From: an uncultured Flaviramulus sp.
Lineage (GTDB): Bacteria > Bacteroidota > Bacteroidia > Flavobacteriales > Flavobacteriaceae
Reading direction: 5' to 3'
Length of the DNA stretch: 64,000 nt
Assembly (NCBI GenBank): GCA_947487155.1
Contig: CANKVS010000005.1
Span: 1-64,000, forward strand
Part shown: positions 54,435 to 64,000 of the stretch, one piece after another
Numbering within the stretch: the first letter of the stretch is position 1
How the letters are laid out: each line of letters begins with the position of its first letter
Made by a program: the position numbers and the translations under genes
The notes under the pieces: model-generated
Told to the model about the DNA's origin: nothing
The model's input: only the letters and a program-made list of their open reading frames with translations
Databases searched by the model: none

Positions 54435-55484
54435 TTACTGTTTTATTTGTTGGAGTAGCTTATTAAAAACAGGATTCTTTTTTAGTCCGTTTTCCATTCT
54501 ATCTGCGGAAAGTAAATAAAAATCATGATTAGCTTCTATTATAACAGGTCCATTTGGAGTTATTGCTATATCCCAACCTAACAAAGGGATCTTAAATAAA
54601 TTTGATGCTTTAATAACTATATCCCTAACTTCATTGAAATAAGGAATTTGAAAATCGTCAAACACAATTCCTGTATCGGGATGCTTATAAAAAACACCAC
54701 CTCCATTATCAAGTAACTGCACTCCTTCATCTCTTATTTTTCCTGTTTCTTTATTAAAAGAAACAAATAAACCTCCAGTATGGGAATTATCTACAATTGC
54801 CCCTGTTCTTCCAAACCTTATAAGTCCAGACAAAATTTCCACTTTATTGTCTTTAGGTTTATAGGTAACTATTCTTAAAGTGTTCGCACTAAAAGAGTTA
54901 ATTTTATTAAGAGACTCATGCTGCAATATCACCTCTTGGAATATAAATGCTTGAGAAAATATTGAATTGATTAAAGTATCTGTTGAATCTCTGAATGTAT
55001 TTTTGTCTAAAACAAATATATTTCTCCCCATCGATCCATCAATAGGCTTGCAAAAAAAACGCTGTACGCTTAAATCATTAAAAACGGTTTCTAAAAAAGA
55101 GAAAAAATCCTTTTTATTTTCTATTTCAAAAACAGTGTTTTTATAAGTAAATTTGTTTTTTGAATTATGAAAAAAAATTTGTGGTGTTGGTATGTTATTT
55201 TTAGTTAATAACTCTTCAAATAATAATTTGTTTTCAGCTAAAACTATTTGCTCTTTTCCATAAGAATAAGACCATTCCAGTAATTTTTCACTTTCTTTTA
55301 TAGTTAAATAGTCTTTATAATTAGACGCACTTTTTCGGTAAAGAAAACTGGTAATATAATTTACTGGTATTTTTTTTTCAAAATAGTAAAGAGTTGCAAA
55401 TTCTTTAATTATTTGAAACCAATTTTTTTTATGCTTATCTCTTAAAAAAAGTAGTAGTATTTGCTTACTTCTTTTAGATATCAT
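54435..55484 (-). CDS. Sugar-transfer associated ATP-grasp domain protein
   Basis: A 349-residue ATP-grasp enzyme. The visible parts are FFCKPIDGSMGRNIFVLD (ATP loop), FQEVILQHESLNKINSFSANTLRIVTY, GLIRFGRTGAIVDN and the metal-binding GWDIAITPNGPVIIEANHD. This matches the ATP-grasp group linked to sugar transfer and exopolysaccharide genes, which forms amide or ester bonds to sugar acids or amino acids. The substrate is unknown. It lies three bases after glmM and so may be co-transcribed with it. Confidence 0.85.
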   Translation of the reverse strand: MISKRSKQILLLFLRDKHKKNWFQIIKEFATLYYFEKKIPVNYITSFLYRKSASNYKDYLTIKESEKLLEWSYSYGKEQIVLAENKLLFEELLTKNNIPTPQIFFHNSKNKFTYKNTVFEIENKKDFFSFLETVFNDLSVQRFFCKPIDGSMGRNIFVLDKNTFRDSTDTLINSIFSQAFIFQEVILQHESLNKINSFSANTLRIVTYKPKDNKVEILSGLIRFGRTGAIVDNSHTGGLFVSFNKETGKIRDEGVQLLDNGGGVFYKHPDTGIVFDDFQIPYFNEVRDIVIKASNLFKIPLLGWDIAITPNGPVIIEANHDFYLLSADRMENGLKKNPVFNKLLQQIKQ

Positions 55485-55487
55485 AAT

Positions 55488-56873
55488 CTATGGATTTAAT
55501 TCTGTTATCTCCTCAATAAACTTATCTGCTAATGCATCTGCTTCATCTTGAGATTTAGCTTCTGTATATATCCTAATTATAGGTTCTGTATTACTTTTAC
55601 GTAAATGTACCCAACTTTCAGAAAAATCTATTTTAACACCGTCAATAGTTATTAGTTGCTCATTCTGGTAACGATCTTCCATTGTTTTTAAAATACCGTC
55701 AACATCTAACCCTGCTGTTAATTGAATTTTCTTTTTACTCATAAAATAATCAGGGTACGTTTTCCTAAGTGCACTAACGCTCATTTTCTTATCTGCTAAT
55801 AAACTTAAAAACAAAGCAATTCCAACTAATGCATCTCTTCCGTAGTGTGATTCAGGGTAAATGATACCGCCATTACCTTCACCTCCAATAACAACTTTAT
55901 TTTTCTTCATTAATTTTACCACATTAACTTCTCCAACTGCACTAGCTTCGTAGCTACCTCCATGTTTTTCAGTAATATCGCGTAATGCTCTTGTAGAACT
56001 CATATTACTAACTGTGTTTCCAGGTGTATTACTCAATACATAATCAGCACAAGCAACAAGCGTATACTCTTCCCCAAACATGTCTCCGTTTTCATCCATA
56101 AAAGCTAAACGGTCAACATCTGGATCGACCACAATACCAAAATCGGCACGTTCTTTAATCACCTTTTCAGATAAATCGCCTAAATGCTCTTTTAAAGGTT
56201 CTGGATTATGTGGAAATTGCCCATTAGGTTCGCAAAACAGCTTAATAACATCTACGCCCAACCTTTCAAGCATTAACGGAATAACAATACCTCCAGTAGA
56301 ATTAACTCCATCTACAACCACTTTAAATCTAGCAGCTTCAATGGCTTTTACATTTACTAATGGCAAATCGAGTACTTCAATAATATGCAAATCAAAATAC
56401 GCATCATTTCTTGTTATTTTACCCAAGCTATCAACATCGACAAAATTCATATCATCACTTTCAGCAAGCTCTAAAATTTTAGCACCTTCAACAGCATCTA
56501 AAAATTCTCCTTTTTCATTTAACAACTTTAAAGCATTCCATTGCTTTGGATTATGACTTGCCGTTAATATTATACCACCATCTGCATGCTCCATTGGTAC
56601 AGCAACCTCAACCGTTGGTGTTGTAGACAGACCTACATCGATAACATGAATTCCTAAACCAACTAAAGTATTCATAACCAAATTCTGAATCATTTCTCCA
56701 GAAATACGAGCATCTCTACCAACTACAATGCGATAGTTTTCTTTTTGGCGTTGTTGCTTTAACCAAACACCGTATGCCGATGCAAATTTAACCGCATCAA
56801 TAGGTGTTAAATTATCACCTACTTGCCCGCCAATAGTTCCTCTAATTCCTGAAATTGATTTTATAAGTGTCAT
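55488..56873 (-). CDS. glmM: Phosphoglucosamine mutase
   Basis: A 461-residue phosphohexomutase that converts glucosamine-6-phosphate to glucosamine-1-phosphate on the way to UDP-GlcNAc. S106 in ILTASHNPKQWNALK is the phosphorylated serine; VDPDVDRLAF is the metal loop, GEGNGGIIYP the sugar-binding loop and SNTEPIIRIYTEA the phosphate loop. Phosphomannomutase activity cannot be excluded. The start is ATG 56873 (TLIKSISGIRGTIGG); the longer frame from 56906 reaches beyond the -7 box. Confidence 0.92.
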   Translation of the reverse strand: MTLIKSISGIRGTIGGQVGDNLTPIDAVKFASAYGVWLKQQRQKENYRIVVGRDARISGEMIQNLVMNTLVGLGIHVIDVGLSTTPTVEVAVPMEHADGGIILTASHNPKQWNALKLLNEKGEFLDAVEGAKILELAESDDMNFVDVDSLGKITRNDAYFDLHIIEVLDLPLVNVKAIEAARFKVVVDGVNSTGGIVIPLMLERLGVDVIKLFCEPNGQFPHNPEPLKEHLGDLSEKVIKERADFGIVVDPDVDRLAFMDENGDMFGEEYTLVACADYVLSNTPGNTVSNMSSTRALRDITEKHGGSYEASAVGEVNVVKLMKKNKVVIGGEGNGGIIYPESHYGRDALVGIALFLSLLADKKMSVSALRKTYPDYFMSKKKIQLTAGLDVDGILKTMEDRYQNEQLITIDGVKIDFSESWVHLRKSNTEPIIRIYTEAKSQDEADALADKFIEEITELNP

Positions 56874-56894
56874 ATTATTACTAACTTTTTTTTG

Positions 56895-56902
56895 CAAATA
56901 TA
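56895..56902 (-). promoter_or_regulatory. -7 box TATATTTG of glmM
   Basis: Minus strand TATATTTG, 21 bases before ATG 56873. It lies within the first codons of the longer frame, which therefore cannot be the real start. Confidence 0.6.
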
Positions 56903-56947
56903 ACATTCAGAGTGTTAATCTTAACTATGAATTTGTAAATTACACCA

Positions 56948-57538
56948 ATGAATTTTTTAGCACACATTTATCTATCGGGAGATAACAACCTAATTACCAT
57001 TGGTAATTTTATTGCTGATGGCATTAAAGGAAAGGATTACAAAGCGTTTTCACCCCAAGTTCAAACTGGTATTTTATTGCACCGCCATATCGATACTTAC
57101 ACTGATGCTCACAAAACAGTTAGATTAAGCACTAAACGCTTACATAAAAAATACGGACATTATTCTGGTGTTATTGTAGACATTTTGTACGATCATTTTC
57201 TTGCAAAAAACTGGAGCAATTATAGCGATATTCCTTTAAATGAATACGTCGATAATTTTTACGATTCGTTAGAAGAACACTATGATATACTTCCATTGCG
57301 TATTCAAAAAATGATGCCTTATATGATTGCTGATAATTGGTTATTAAGTTATGCCTCCATTAATGGAATTACAAGAGTTTTAGAAGGTATGAATAGAAGA
57401 ACCAAAAACAAATCGAGCATGAATGAAGCAATTATAGAATTAGAGACATTTTACGAAGAATTTGAAAACGAATTCACTTCTTTTTTTAATGAACTCATAG
57501 CGTTTTCTAATCTAAAACTAAAAGAATTATCACTATAA
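56948..57538 (+). CDS. acpH: Acyl carrier protein phosphodiesterase
   Basis: A 196-residue HD-like phosphodiesterase that removes the 4'-phosphopantetheine arm from ACP. NFLAHIYLSGDNNLITIGNFIADGIKG opens the domain; HRHIDTYTDAH and DILYDHFLAKNW carry the metal-binding residues. It is followed after eight bases by a gamma-glutamyltransferase gene. Confidence 0.9.
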   Translation: MNFLAHIYLSGDNNLITIGNFIADGIKGKDYKAFSPQVQTGILLHRHIDTYTDAHKTVRLSTKRLHKKYGHYSGVIVDILYDHFLAKNWSNYSDIPLNEYVDNFYDSLEEHYDILPLRIQKMMPYMIADNWLLSYASINGITRVLEGMNRRTKNKSSMNEAIIELETFYEEFENEFTSFFNELIAFSNLKLKELSL

Positions 57539-57546
57539 ATTGTTTT

Positions 57547-59247
57547 ATGAAGAATGTATTTTATCTATTAGCATTTACACTGTTATTATTGTCTTGTAAA
57601 AATACTGAAGGCAAAAAAGACAAAACACATTTAAGAGGTGTAATTACCAAAAATGCTATGGTAGTTTCTGCACGAAAAGAAGCGTCTAAAATAGGTAGTG
57701 ATATTCTTAAAAAAGGCGGAAATGCTTTTGATGCCATGGTAGCAACCGAATTAGCTTTAGCAGTTGCATACCCATGTTCTGGAAATATTGGAGGCGGTGG
57801 TTTTATGGTTTATAGAAAATCAGATGGTAGTATTGGCAGTTTAGATTATAGAGAAAAAGCTCCCAAAGCCGCTACAAAAGATATGTTTTTAGACACTATG
57901 GGGAATGTTATCCCCAATAAAAGTACGCACGGAGCTATGGCTGTTGGCATTCCTGGAACAATAGCTGGTGTTTTTGCTGTTCATGAAAAATTTGGATCAC
58001 TACCACTAGAAGATATTTTAAACCCCGTAATAGCCTTAGCAAAACAAGGTGTTATAGTTACAAAAAAACAAGAAAATCGCATAGCTAATAAACAACAAGA
58101 TTTTTTTAAAGTTAATACCGATTCTATTCTTTTTACTAAGCAATGGAAAACCAACGATACTATTAAACATCCCGTTTTAGCAAAAACTTTTGAACGTATT
58201 CTTAAAAACGGTAAAGATGAATTTTACAAAGGTAAAACAGCCAAAATACTCGCAAAGTTTATTCAAGAACATGGAGGCATTGTTACCGAAGATGATTTAA
58301 CAAGCTACGAAACAAAATGGCGAACTCCAATTACGTTTACTTATGATGATTTAAAGGTTATATCCATGTCGCCACCATCTAGCGGAGGCATTTGTTTAGC
58401 CCAAATAATGAAAACATTAGAGCCCTATAATTTAGATACTTTTGGACATAATACGCTCAAATCCATACAAGTTATTACAGAAGCCTCACGTCGTGCCTAT
58501 GCAGATAGGAGTTACTATTTGGGTGATCCAGATTTTGTAACAATTCCTAATAAAAAATTAATAAGCGATACGTATTTAAAAGATAGAATGTCTAATTTTT
58601 CTTTTGAAAAAGCTACAAAGTCAAGCGAGTTATCGTATGATAATGTTGACATTATTGAAAGTAACGAAACCACCCACTACGCTATTATAGATCAGTTTGG
58701 AAATGCCGTTTCTGCAACAACAACACTAAACGCCTATTTTGGATCAAAACTTTTTTGCTCGGAATTAGGTTTCTTTTTAAATAATGAGATGGACGATTTT
58801 AGCAGTAAACCTGGTGTTCCTAATATGTTTGGGGTTACAGGTGGTGAAGCTAATAGTGTTTTACCCGAAAAGCGAATGCTTAGTTCTATGACGCCTACAA
58901 TTATTGAAAAAAACGGAAAATTATTCATGACTTTAGGTACGCCTGGAGGTTCAACAATTATCACTTCGGTATTGCAAACCATTTTAAATGTTCATGAATT
59001 TGATATGACCATGCAAGAGGCGGTAAATGCGCCTCGTTTTCATCACCAATGGCTTCCAGATGAGATTAGAATGGAACCTAATACATTTAATAAAAACGTG
59101 ATGCTTCAACTACAAAAATTAGGCTATACTATCAATGAAGAAGACGCTCCTGTAATTGGTAAAGTCGATGGAATTATGGTTTTAGAGGATGAAATACTAG
59201 AGGGTGGAGCAGATTATCGAGGAGACGATACGGCTGTCGGTTTTTAA
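57547..59247 (+). CDS. ggt: Gamma-glutamyltransferase, lipoprotein
   Basis: A 566-residue Ntn-hydrolase that cleaves glutathione and other gamma-glutamyl compounds. The signal ends in LLSC, a lipobox. AVAYPCSGNIGGGGFMVYR and TTHYAIIDQFGNAVSATTTLN are the conserved blocks; the first T of the TTHYAIID block is the self-processing nucleophile that opens the small subunit. SSMTPTI and LGTPGGSTI lie in that subunit. It is probably periplasmic or surface-exposed. Confidence 0.94.
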   Translation: MKNVFYLLAFTLLLLSCKNTEGKKDKTHLRGVITKNAMVVSARKEASKIGSDILKKGGNAFDAMVATELALAVAYPCSGNIGGGGFMVYRKSDGSIGSLDYREKAPKAATKDMFLDTMGNVIPNKSTHGAMAVGIPGTIAGVFAVHEKFGSLPLEDILNPVIALAKQGVIVTKKQENRIANKQQDFFKVNTDSILFTKQWKTNDTIKHPVLAKTFERILKNGKDEFYKGKTAKILAKFIQEHGGIVTEDDLTSYETKWRTPITFTYDDLKVISMSPPSSGGICLAQIMKTLEPYNLDTFGHNTLKSIQVITEASRRAYADRSYYLGDPDFVTIPNKKLISDTYLKDRMSNFSFEKATKSSELSYDNVDIIESNETTHYAIIDQFGNAVSATTTLNAYFGSKLFCSELGFFLNNEMDDFSSKPGVPNMFGVTGGEANSVLPEKRMLSSMTPTIIEKNGKLFMTLGTPGGSTIITSVLQTILNVHEFDMTMQEAVNAPRFHHQWLPDEIRMEPNTFNKNVMLQLQKLGYTINEEDAPVIGKVDGIMVLEDEILEGGADYRGDDTAVGF

Positions 59248-59400
59248 CACTTTTTTTTTAGTAAACCAATAGCATTTAATAATTTAGACGAAATATTACT
59301 ATGTGTTTTTGTGACAAATTACAAAAAATAAAACGTCTATGATTAAAATTTATTGGTATCAAAAACGTTTTACTAATAGTTGTATGTAATTGTAAAAAAG

Positions 59401-59442
59401 AGGAAACTACTTCAAAACATTTAAATCTCGATTATCGAGTAA
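59401..59442 (+). repeat. Copy of the ATTTAAATCTCGATTATCGAG repeat family
   Basis: AGGAAACTAC (59401-59410) and then a 25-base unit at 59418-59442 with a perfect CTCGAT-T-ATCGAG hairpin, shared exactly with 63281-63305. It ends 10 bases before the start codon of the next gene. Confidence 0.75.
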
Positions 59443-59452
59443 TTACAAATCT

Positions 59453-60169
59453 ATGAAACCAAAAAAAATATTAAAAATACTAATTGGTGCTGTTATATTT
59501 TTAACGCTACCTAGCTTATTATTTTTTGGCTTTATGTATTATACATATAATGAAGATTTGCCCTATGGCATCCAAGGTAAAGAGGCTGATGCATTAGCCT
59601 ATAAAATGCTGGATGCATTAAATTACGATGCTTTTAAAGAAACCAATTATTTAGAATGGACGTTTAAAAACAAACGTCATTACGAATGGAAAAAAAATAG
59701 AAAAATTTGCAATGTTTTTTGGAAAGAATACAAAGTGTCACTTAACCTAAATGATTATTCACAAAGTAAAGCTTACGTGCATAGTTTTAATATTGATAGC
59801 GAACTTACCGATGAGCTTATAAAAAAAGCAATACACTACTTTAACAATGACTCCTATTGGTTAGTTGCGCCTTATACTGTTTTTGATAAAGGGGTTGAAC
59901 GCAGATTAGTAAACCTCCCTAACAATGAAGAAGGATTACTAGTTACTCACACATCTGGCAGTCATAAATTAGGAGAGTCCTACCTATGGCAATTTGATAG
60001 TACAGGAAAACCAAAAAATTTCAAAATGTGGACATCAATGCTACCTATTGATGGTATTGAAGCCTCTTGGAGCCATTGGATTACCACAGAAAGTGGCGCA
60101 CAACTCCCCGCCTTTCATAAACTACTGTTTATGGGATTAGAAATGGGAACCGTAAAAGGAACAAAGTAA
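59453..60169 (+). CDS. Hypothetical membrane-anchored protein
   Basis: I do not recognise a family. The 238 residues have one N-terminal hydrophobic segment (ILIGAVIFLTLPSLLFFGFMYY) followed by a Trp- and Tyr-rich soluble part (HYEWKKNRKICNVFWKEYKVSL and FKMWTSMLPIDGIEASWSHW). It is probably inner-membrane anchored or an uncleaved signal-anchor protein facing the periplasm. No catalytic motif is evident. A copy of an intergenic repeat lies just in front of it. Confidence 0.75.
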   Translation: MKPKKILKILIGAVIFLTLPSLLFFGFMYYTYNEDLPYGIQGKEADALAYKMLDALNYDAFKETNYLEWTFKNKRHYEWKKNRKICNVFWKEYKVSLNLNDYSQSKAYVHSFNIDSELTDELIKKAIHYFNNDSYWLVAPYTVFDKGVERRLVNLPNNEEGLLVTHTSGSHKLGESYLWQFDSTGKPKNFKMWTSMLPIDGIEASWSHWITTESGAQLPAFHKLLFMGLEMGTVKGTK

Positions 60170-60371
60170 GTTAAGGTATGTAACTTCAATTTACACTTTT
60201 TTAAATATATCCGCATTGTATAAGGAGGAATAACTAATTTAACCTCATAAAATAGAACTCTAATTTAACAGACTGTCACGTTATAACTTCCTCTCAGTAA
60301 CGTAAAGAATTCATATAAACTTTAGTAACTTTTAACAATCAATTCATCTTCATTTTTAGACACAAAAAACG

Positions 60372-60379
60372 TACCTTTG
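60372..60379 (+). promoter_or_regulatory. -7 box TACCTTTG of uvrA
   Basis: TACCTTTG matches TAnnTTTG and lies 15 bases before ATG 60395. The longest frame starts with the TTG inside it, so ATG 60395 is the true start. Confidence 0.65.
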
Positions 60380-60394
60380 CAACTTTGCGTTTCT

Positions 60395-63229
60395 ATGACT
60401 AATTTCGAAGAACTTATTGAAGTAAAAGGAGCTAGGGTACACAATCTTAAAAATATTGATGTATCTATACCTCGCGAAAAACTTGTTGTTATTACAGGTT
60501 TATCTGGTAGCGGAAAATCGTCGTTGGCATTCGATACAATTTATGCCGAAGGGCAACGCCGCTACATCGAAACATTTTCGGCTTATGCCAGACAATTTTT
60601 AGGAGGTTTAGAACGACCAGATGTTGATAAAATTGACGGCTTATCTCCCGTTATTGCTATAGAGCAAAAAACAACAAGTAAATCGCCACGTTCTACAGTT
60701 GGTACCATTACCGAGATTTACGATTTTATGCGTTTACTTTTTGCCCGTGCTAGTGATGCTTATAGCTATAACACTGGCGATAAGATGATAAGCTATAGCG
60801 ACGAGCAAATTAAGGCACTTATTACAAGTGACTTTAATGGAAAACGCATCAATATTCTTGCTCCTGTAGTACGATCTCGTAAGGGACATTATCGCGAATT
60901 GTTTGAACAAATTGGCAAACAAGGCTTTGTTAAAGTGAGGACAGATGGTGAAATTCGAGATATTGTAAAAGGCATGAAACTCGATCGTTACAAAACGCAC
61001 GACATCGAAATTGTTATAGATAGGTTGGTTATTAACGATACCGCTGATAATGATAAACGCCTTACAGAAACCATAAATACAGCCATGTATCATGGTGAAG
61101 ATGTGCTTTTAGTAATAGACCAGGACACCAAAGAAACACGATACTTTAGTAGGCATTTAATGTGTCCGTCTTCAGGAATTTCATACCCAAATCCAGAGCC
61201 TAATAATTTTTCGTTTAACTCACCAAAAGGTGCTTGCCCAAATTGTAATGGTATTGGAGAATTATATCAGGTTAACGAAAATAAGATTATTCCAGATGAT
61301 ACACTTTCTATAAAAAGTGGCGCTTTAGCACCTCATGGTCCAGAAAAAAATAGTTGGATATTTAAGCAGTTTGAAACCATTGCACAACGTTTCAATTTCA
61401 AGTTAACCGATGCTTATAAAGATATTCCCAAAGAAGCGAAACAAATTATTTTATATGGAGGCAACGAAAAATTTTCTGTTGAAAGTAAAACTTTAGGGGT
61501 TACTCGCGATTATAAAATAGATTTTGAAGGGGTAGCTAACTTTATTGAAAATCAATATAAAACAGCAGATTCTACATCGTTAAAGCGTTGGGCAAAAGAT
61601 TATATGGATAAAGTTAAATGTCCAGAATGTCATGGCTCACGGTTACGTCAAGAATCACTTTACTTTAAAATAAACACTAAAAACATAGCAGAACTTGCCA
61701 ATACCGATATTGTTGATTTAGCCGATTGGTTTAATAATTTAAGCGAGCACTTATCAGAAAAGCAAATAAAAATTGCAGAAGAAGTTATTAAAGAAATAAA
61801 AACCAGACTTCAATTTTTACTTGATGTTGGTTTAGATTATTTATCGCTAAACCGAAGCTCTAAATCGCTGTCTGGTGGTGAAGCGCAACGTATTAGACTA
61901 GCAACACAAATTGGCTCACAATTGGTTGGCGTACTTTATATTTTAGACGAACCCAGTATTGGCTTGCATCAAAGAGATAACGAGAAACTAATAAACTCTC
62001 TATTATCACTTCGAGATATAGGCAATTCAGTAATCGTAGTAGAACATGATAAAGACATGATTGAACGTGCCGATTATGTAATTGATATTGGTCCAAAAGC
62101 AGGAAAACACGGTGGAGAAATCATTAGTATTGGCAATCCGGATGAGTTAAAATCTCACAACACCTTAACTGCTGATTATTTAAATGGTACTAAGAAAATT
62201 GAAATTCCTAAAAAACGTAGAACAGGAAATGGCAAGTTTTTAGAGCTTAAAGGCTGTACAGGCAATAATTTAAAAAATGTGTCTATTAAACTGCCTTTAG
62301 GAAAAATGATTGGTGTTACTGGGGTTTCTGGTAGTGGTAAATCTACTTTAATAAACGAAACACTCTACCCTATTTTAAATGCTCATTATTTTAATGGCGT
62401 AAAAAAACCAATGCCTTATAAAAGCATAAAAGGTTTAGAGCATATTGATAAAGTTATAGACATAAATCAATCCCCTATTGGAAGAACGCCTAGAAGCAAT
62501 CCTGTAACTTACACGGGTACGTTTAGCGAAATAAGAGCCTTATATGCTAAAATTCCTGAAGCCATGATTCGTGGTTATAAAGCGGGACGTTTTAGTTTTA
62601 ATGTTGCTGGTGGCAGATGCGAAACCTGTAAAGGTGGTGGTTTGCGGGTTATTGAAATGAATTTTTTACCAGATGTATATGTAGAATGTGAAACCTGCCA
62701 AGGGAAACGTTTTAACAGAGAAACTTTAGAAATACGCTACAAAGGAAAATCGATTAGCGATGTTTTGAATATGACCATAAATGAAGCTGTTTCGTTTTTT
62801 GAGCATATCCCAAAAATTTATAAAAAACTTAAAACCATTCAAGATGTTGGTTTGGGTTACATTACCCTTGGGCAACAAAGTACAACACTTTCTGGAGGCG
62901 AAGCACAACGTATTAAACTGGCTACCGAATTAAGTAAACGAGATACAGGTAACACATTTTATATTTTAGACGAACCAACTACGGGCTTACATTTTGAAGA
63001 TATAAGAGTATTAATGATAGTACTTAATAAGCTTGCCAATAAAGGAAATACGGTTTTAATTATCGAACATAATTTAGATGTTATTAAAACGGTAGATTAT
63101 ATTATTGATATAGGATACGAAGGCGGAAAAGGCGGCGGACAAATAGTGGTTGAAGGCACTCCTGAAGTGGTAGCGAAACATAAAAAAAGTTACACGGCTA
63201 AATTTCTTAAAAAAGAATTACATCAGTAA
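60395..63229 (+). CDS. uvrA: UvrABC excinuclease subunit A
   Basis: 944 residues; the damage-recognition ATPase of nucleotide excision repair. Two ABC modules carry Walker A motifs [13 protein letters not shown] (about 35-47) and [13 protein letters not shown] (about 641-653), with signatures [12 protein letters not shown] and [12 protein letters not shown]. Zinc-binding pairs are at CPNCNG (about 280) and CETCKGGG with CETCQG (about 741-770). The length is normal. No SOS-box-like site is visible upstream. Confidence 0.96.
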   Translation: MTNFEELIEVKGARVHNLKNIDVSIPREKLVVITGLSGSGKSSLAFDTIYAEGQRRYIETFSAYARQFLGGLERPDVDKIDGLSPVIAIEQKTTSKSPRSTVGTITEIYDFMRLLFARASDAYSYNTGDKMISYSDEQIKALITSDFNGKRINILAPVVRSRKGHYRELFEQIGKQGFVKVRTDGEIRDIVKGMKLDRYKTHDIEIVIDRLVINDTADNDKRLTETINTAMYHGEDVLLVIDQDTKETRYFSRHLMCPSSGISYPNPEPNNFSFNSPKGACPNCNGIGELYQVNENKIIPDDTLSIKSGALAPHGPEKNSWIFKQFETIAQRFNFKLTDAYKDIPKEAKQIILYGGNEKFSVESKTLGVTRDYKIDFEGVANFIENQYKTADSTSLKRWAKDYMDKVKCPECHGSRLRQESLYFKINTKNIAELANTDIVDLADWFNNLSEHLSEKQIKIAEEVIKEIKTRLQFLLDVGLDYLSLNRSSKSLSGGEAQRIRLATQIGSQLVGVLYILDEPSIGLHQRDNEKLINSLLSLRDIGNSVIVVEHDKDMIERADYVIDIGPKAGKHGGEIISIGNPDELKSHNTLTADYLNGTKKIEIPKKRRTGNGKFLELKGCTGNNLKNVSIKLPLGKMIGVTGVSGSGKSTLINETLYPILNAHYFNGVKKPMPYKSIKGLEHIDKVIDINQSPIGRTPRSNPVTYTGTFSEIRALYAKIPEAMIRGYKAGRFSFNVAGGRCETCKGGGLRVIEMNFLPDVYVECETCQGKRFNRETLEIRYKGKSISDVLNMTINEAVSFFEHIPKIYKKLKTIQDVGLGYITLGQQSTTLSGGEAQRIKLATELSKRDTGNTFYILDEPTTGLHFEDIRVLMIVLNKLANKGNTVLIIEHNLDVIKTVDYIIDIGYEGGKGGGQIVVEGTPEVVAKHKKSYTAKFLKKELHQ

Positions 63230-63250
63230 ACAATATGGAGTGGCGTTTAC

Positions 63251-63305
63251 AGGAAACTACCTCGTAGCAAACTCACGAGACATTTAAATCTCGATTATCG
63301 AGTAA
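63251..63305 (+). repeat. Long copy of the ATTTAAATCTCGATTATCGAG repeat family
   Basis: AGGAAACTAC (63251-63260), a CTCGT...ACGAG hairpin (63261-63279) and then the 25-base unit at 63281-63305. The copy at 59401 lacks the first hairpin. It lies between uvrA and the LOG-family gene. Confidence 0.75.
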
Positions 63306-63373
63306 ATCAAATAATAAAAACATTTAAATTTGAAAAAATCATTTTCAATTGAGCAACACATAAACGTATACAG

Positions 63374-64000
63374 ATGAGAAAAGAAAAACATCATAAAGGT
63401 TGGAATGCCATAAAAACAAACGACTCTTGGGCTATTTTTAAAATCATGGGTGAATTCGTTAACGGATTTGAAAAAATGAGTAAAATTGGTCCCTGTGTAT
63501 CTATATTTGGCTCTGCTAGAACAAATCCAGATAACGAATATTACAAATTAGCAGTAAAAGTAGCGCATAAAATTGTAGACCATGGCTATGGCGTTATAAC
63601 TGGTGGAGGTCCAGGTATTATGGAAGCTGGTAATAAAGGGGCACATTTAGGCGGCGGTACTTCTGTTGGATTAAATATAGATTTACCTTTTGAACAACAT
63701 GATAATCCTTATATAGACTCTGATAAAAGTTTAGACTTCGATTACTTTTTTGTACGTAAAGTCATGTTTGTTAAATACTCTCAAGGTTTTGTTGTTATGC
63801 CTGGTGGCTTTGGGACTTTAGATGAATTGTTTGAAGCCATCACATTAATTCAAACACATAAAATTGAAAAGTTTCCCATTATTTTAGTTGGAACAGATTT
63901 TTGGAAAGGGCTGTTAGGCTGGATAAAAGAGACACTTTTAGATAAATTTGGAAATATAAGTGAAAAAGATCTAGACCTTATTCATCTAGTTGATAATGAA
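63374..64000 (+). CDS. LOG family protein (TIGR00730), cut by the window edge
   Basis: The first 209 residues are present, and the frame is still open at 64000. The motifs GGGPGIMEAGNKGA (77-90) and PGGFGTLDELFE (143-154) are those of LOG proteins, which hydrolyse nucleoside 5'-monophosphates to a base and ribose phosphate (cytokinin activation in plants and some bacteria). An N-terminal extension of about 35 residues (KGWNAIKTNDSWAIFKIMGEF) is common in Bacteroidota members. ATG 63374 is the first in-frame start. Confidence 0.9.
   Translation, partial: MRKEKHHKGWNAIKTNDSWAIFKIMGEFVNGFEKMSKIGPCVSIFGSARTNPDNEYYKLAVKVAHKIVDHGYGVITGGGPGIMEAGNKGAHLGGGTSVGLNIDLPFEQHDNPYIDSDKSLDFDYFFVRKVMFVKYSQGFVVMPGGFGTLDELFEAITLIQTHKIEKFPIILVGTDFWKGLLGWIKETLLDKFGNISEKDLDLIHLVDNE

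Noticed and set aside
59343-59456. A frame reading KNVLLIVVCNCKKEETTSK, like a lipoprotein start, overlapping the ATG of the next gene
   Set aside because: There is no ATG, GTG or TTG start in frame, and half of it is the dispersed repeat at 59401-59442. It may be a remnant, but the evidence is too weak.

Overview
The window is chromosomal DNA from a member of the Bacteroidota, most probably the family Flavobacteriaceae. The evidence is a low G+C content, promoters of the Bacteroidota type (TTG, about 20 bases, TAnnTTTG), a PorQ gene and a protein with a type IX secretion tail, many lipoproteins with short lipoboxes, a TonB-dependent receptor, and families typical of the group (DUF4294, DUF4268, head-GIN, CCC-motif membrane protein). 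The genus cannot be told from the sequence. I see no rRNA, tRNA, CRISPR array, prophage or intact insertion sequence.

Layout. Positions 1-790 are an accessory patch: palindromic repeats and a frameshifted GIY-YIG nuclease gene, bracketed by two copies of the 3' end of the rlmL-type methyltransferase gene. 790-8740 holds a THUMP RNA methyltransferase, another methyltransferase, a ZIP metal transporter, DUF4268, a tight four-gene operon (DUF4294, an unlisted 42-residue membrane peptide, GNAT, CDP-alcohol phosphatidyltransferase), YceI, DinB and a Bcr/CflA-type exporter. 8790-17425 holds gyrA with a TPR protein, clpC, and an ECF sigma / membrane protein / GIN-domain set. 17494-28230 holds transport, oxidative repair (MsrB), peptidases, and a biotin-dependent acyl-CoA (probably propionyl-CoA) carboxylase operon. 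28630-34736 holds lpd, aroQ, an outer-membrane protein gene with a premature stop, xerD, rny, a 6S-like RNA and zapA. 34913-41874 is a same-strand run: M23 peptidase, TonB receptor, two-DTG aspartyl protease and sulfatase. 41885-53475 holds a cysteine desulfurase, surface and secreted proteins, a four-gene cluster of small membrane proteins (CD225, two DUF2752, CCC-motif), cmk-porQ, lon and a rhomboid protease. 53538-64000 holds a lipid acyltransferase, an ATP-grasp protein, a phosphohexomutase, ACP phosphodiesterase, gamma-glutamyltransferase, uvrA and a LOG-family gene cut by the window edge.

Most genes are housekeeping. The interest lies in small structure: the duplicated rlmL tail around the GIY-YIG element, the in-frame stop in the outer-membrane gene behind an intact promoter, the 6S-like RNA between zapA and rny, the hidden 42-residue membrane peptide, the CD225/DUF2752/CCC cluster of unknown function, several families of REP-like palindromes (one sitting inside a terminator), and promoters whose -7 boxes contain the longest-ORF start codons and so force downstream starts for several genes.

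All family names come from recognising motifs by eye; no database search was run. Residue positions are approximate unless a motif is given with exact numbers.
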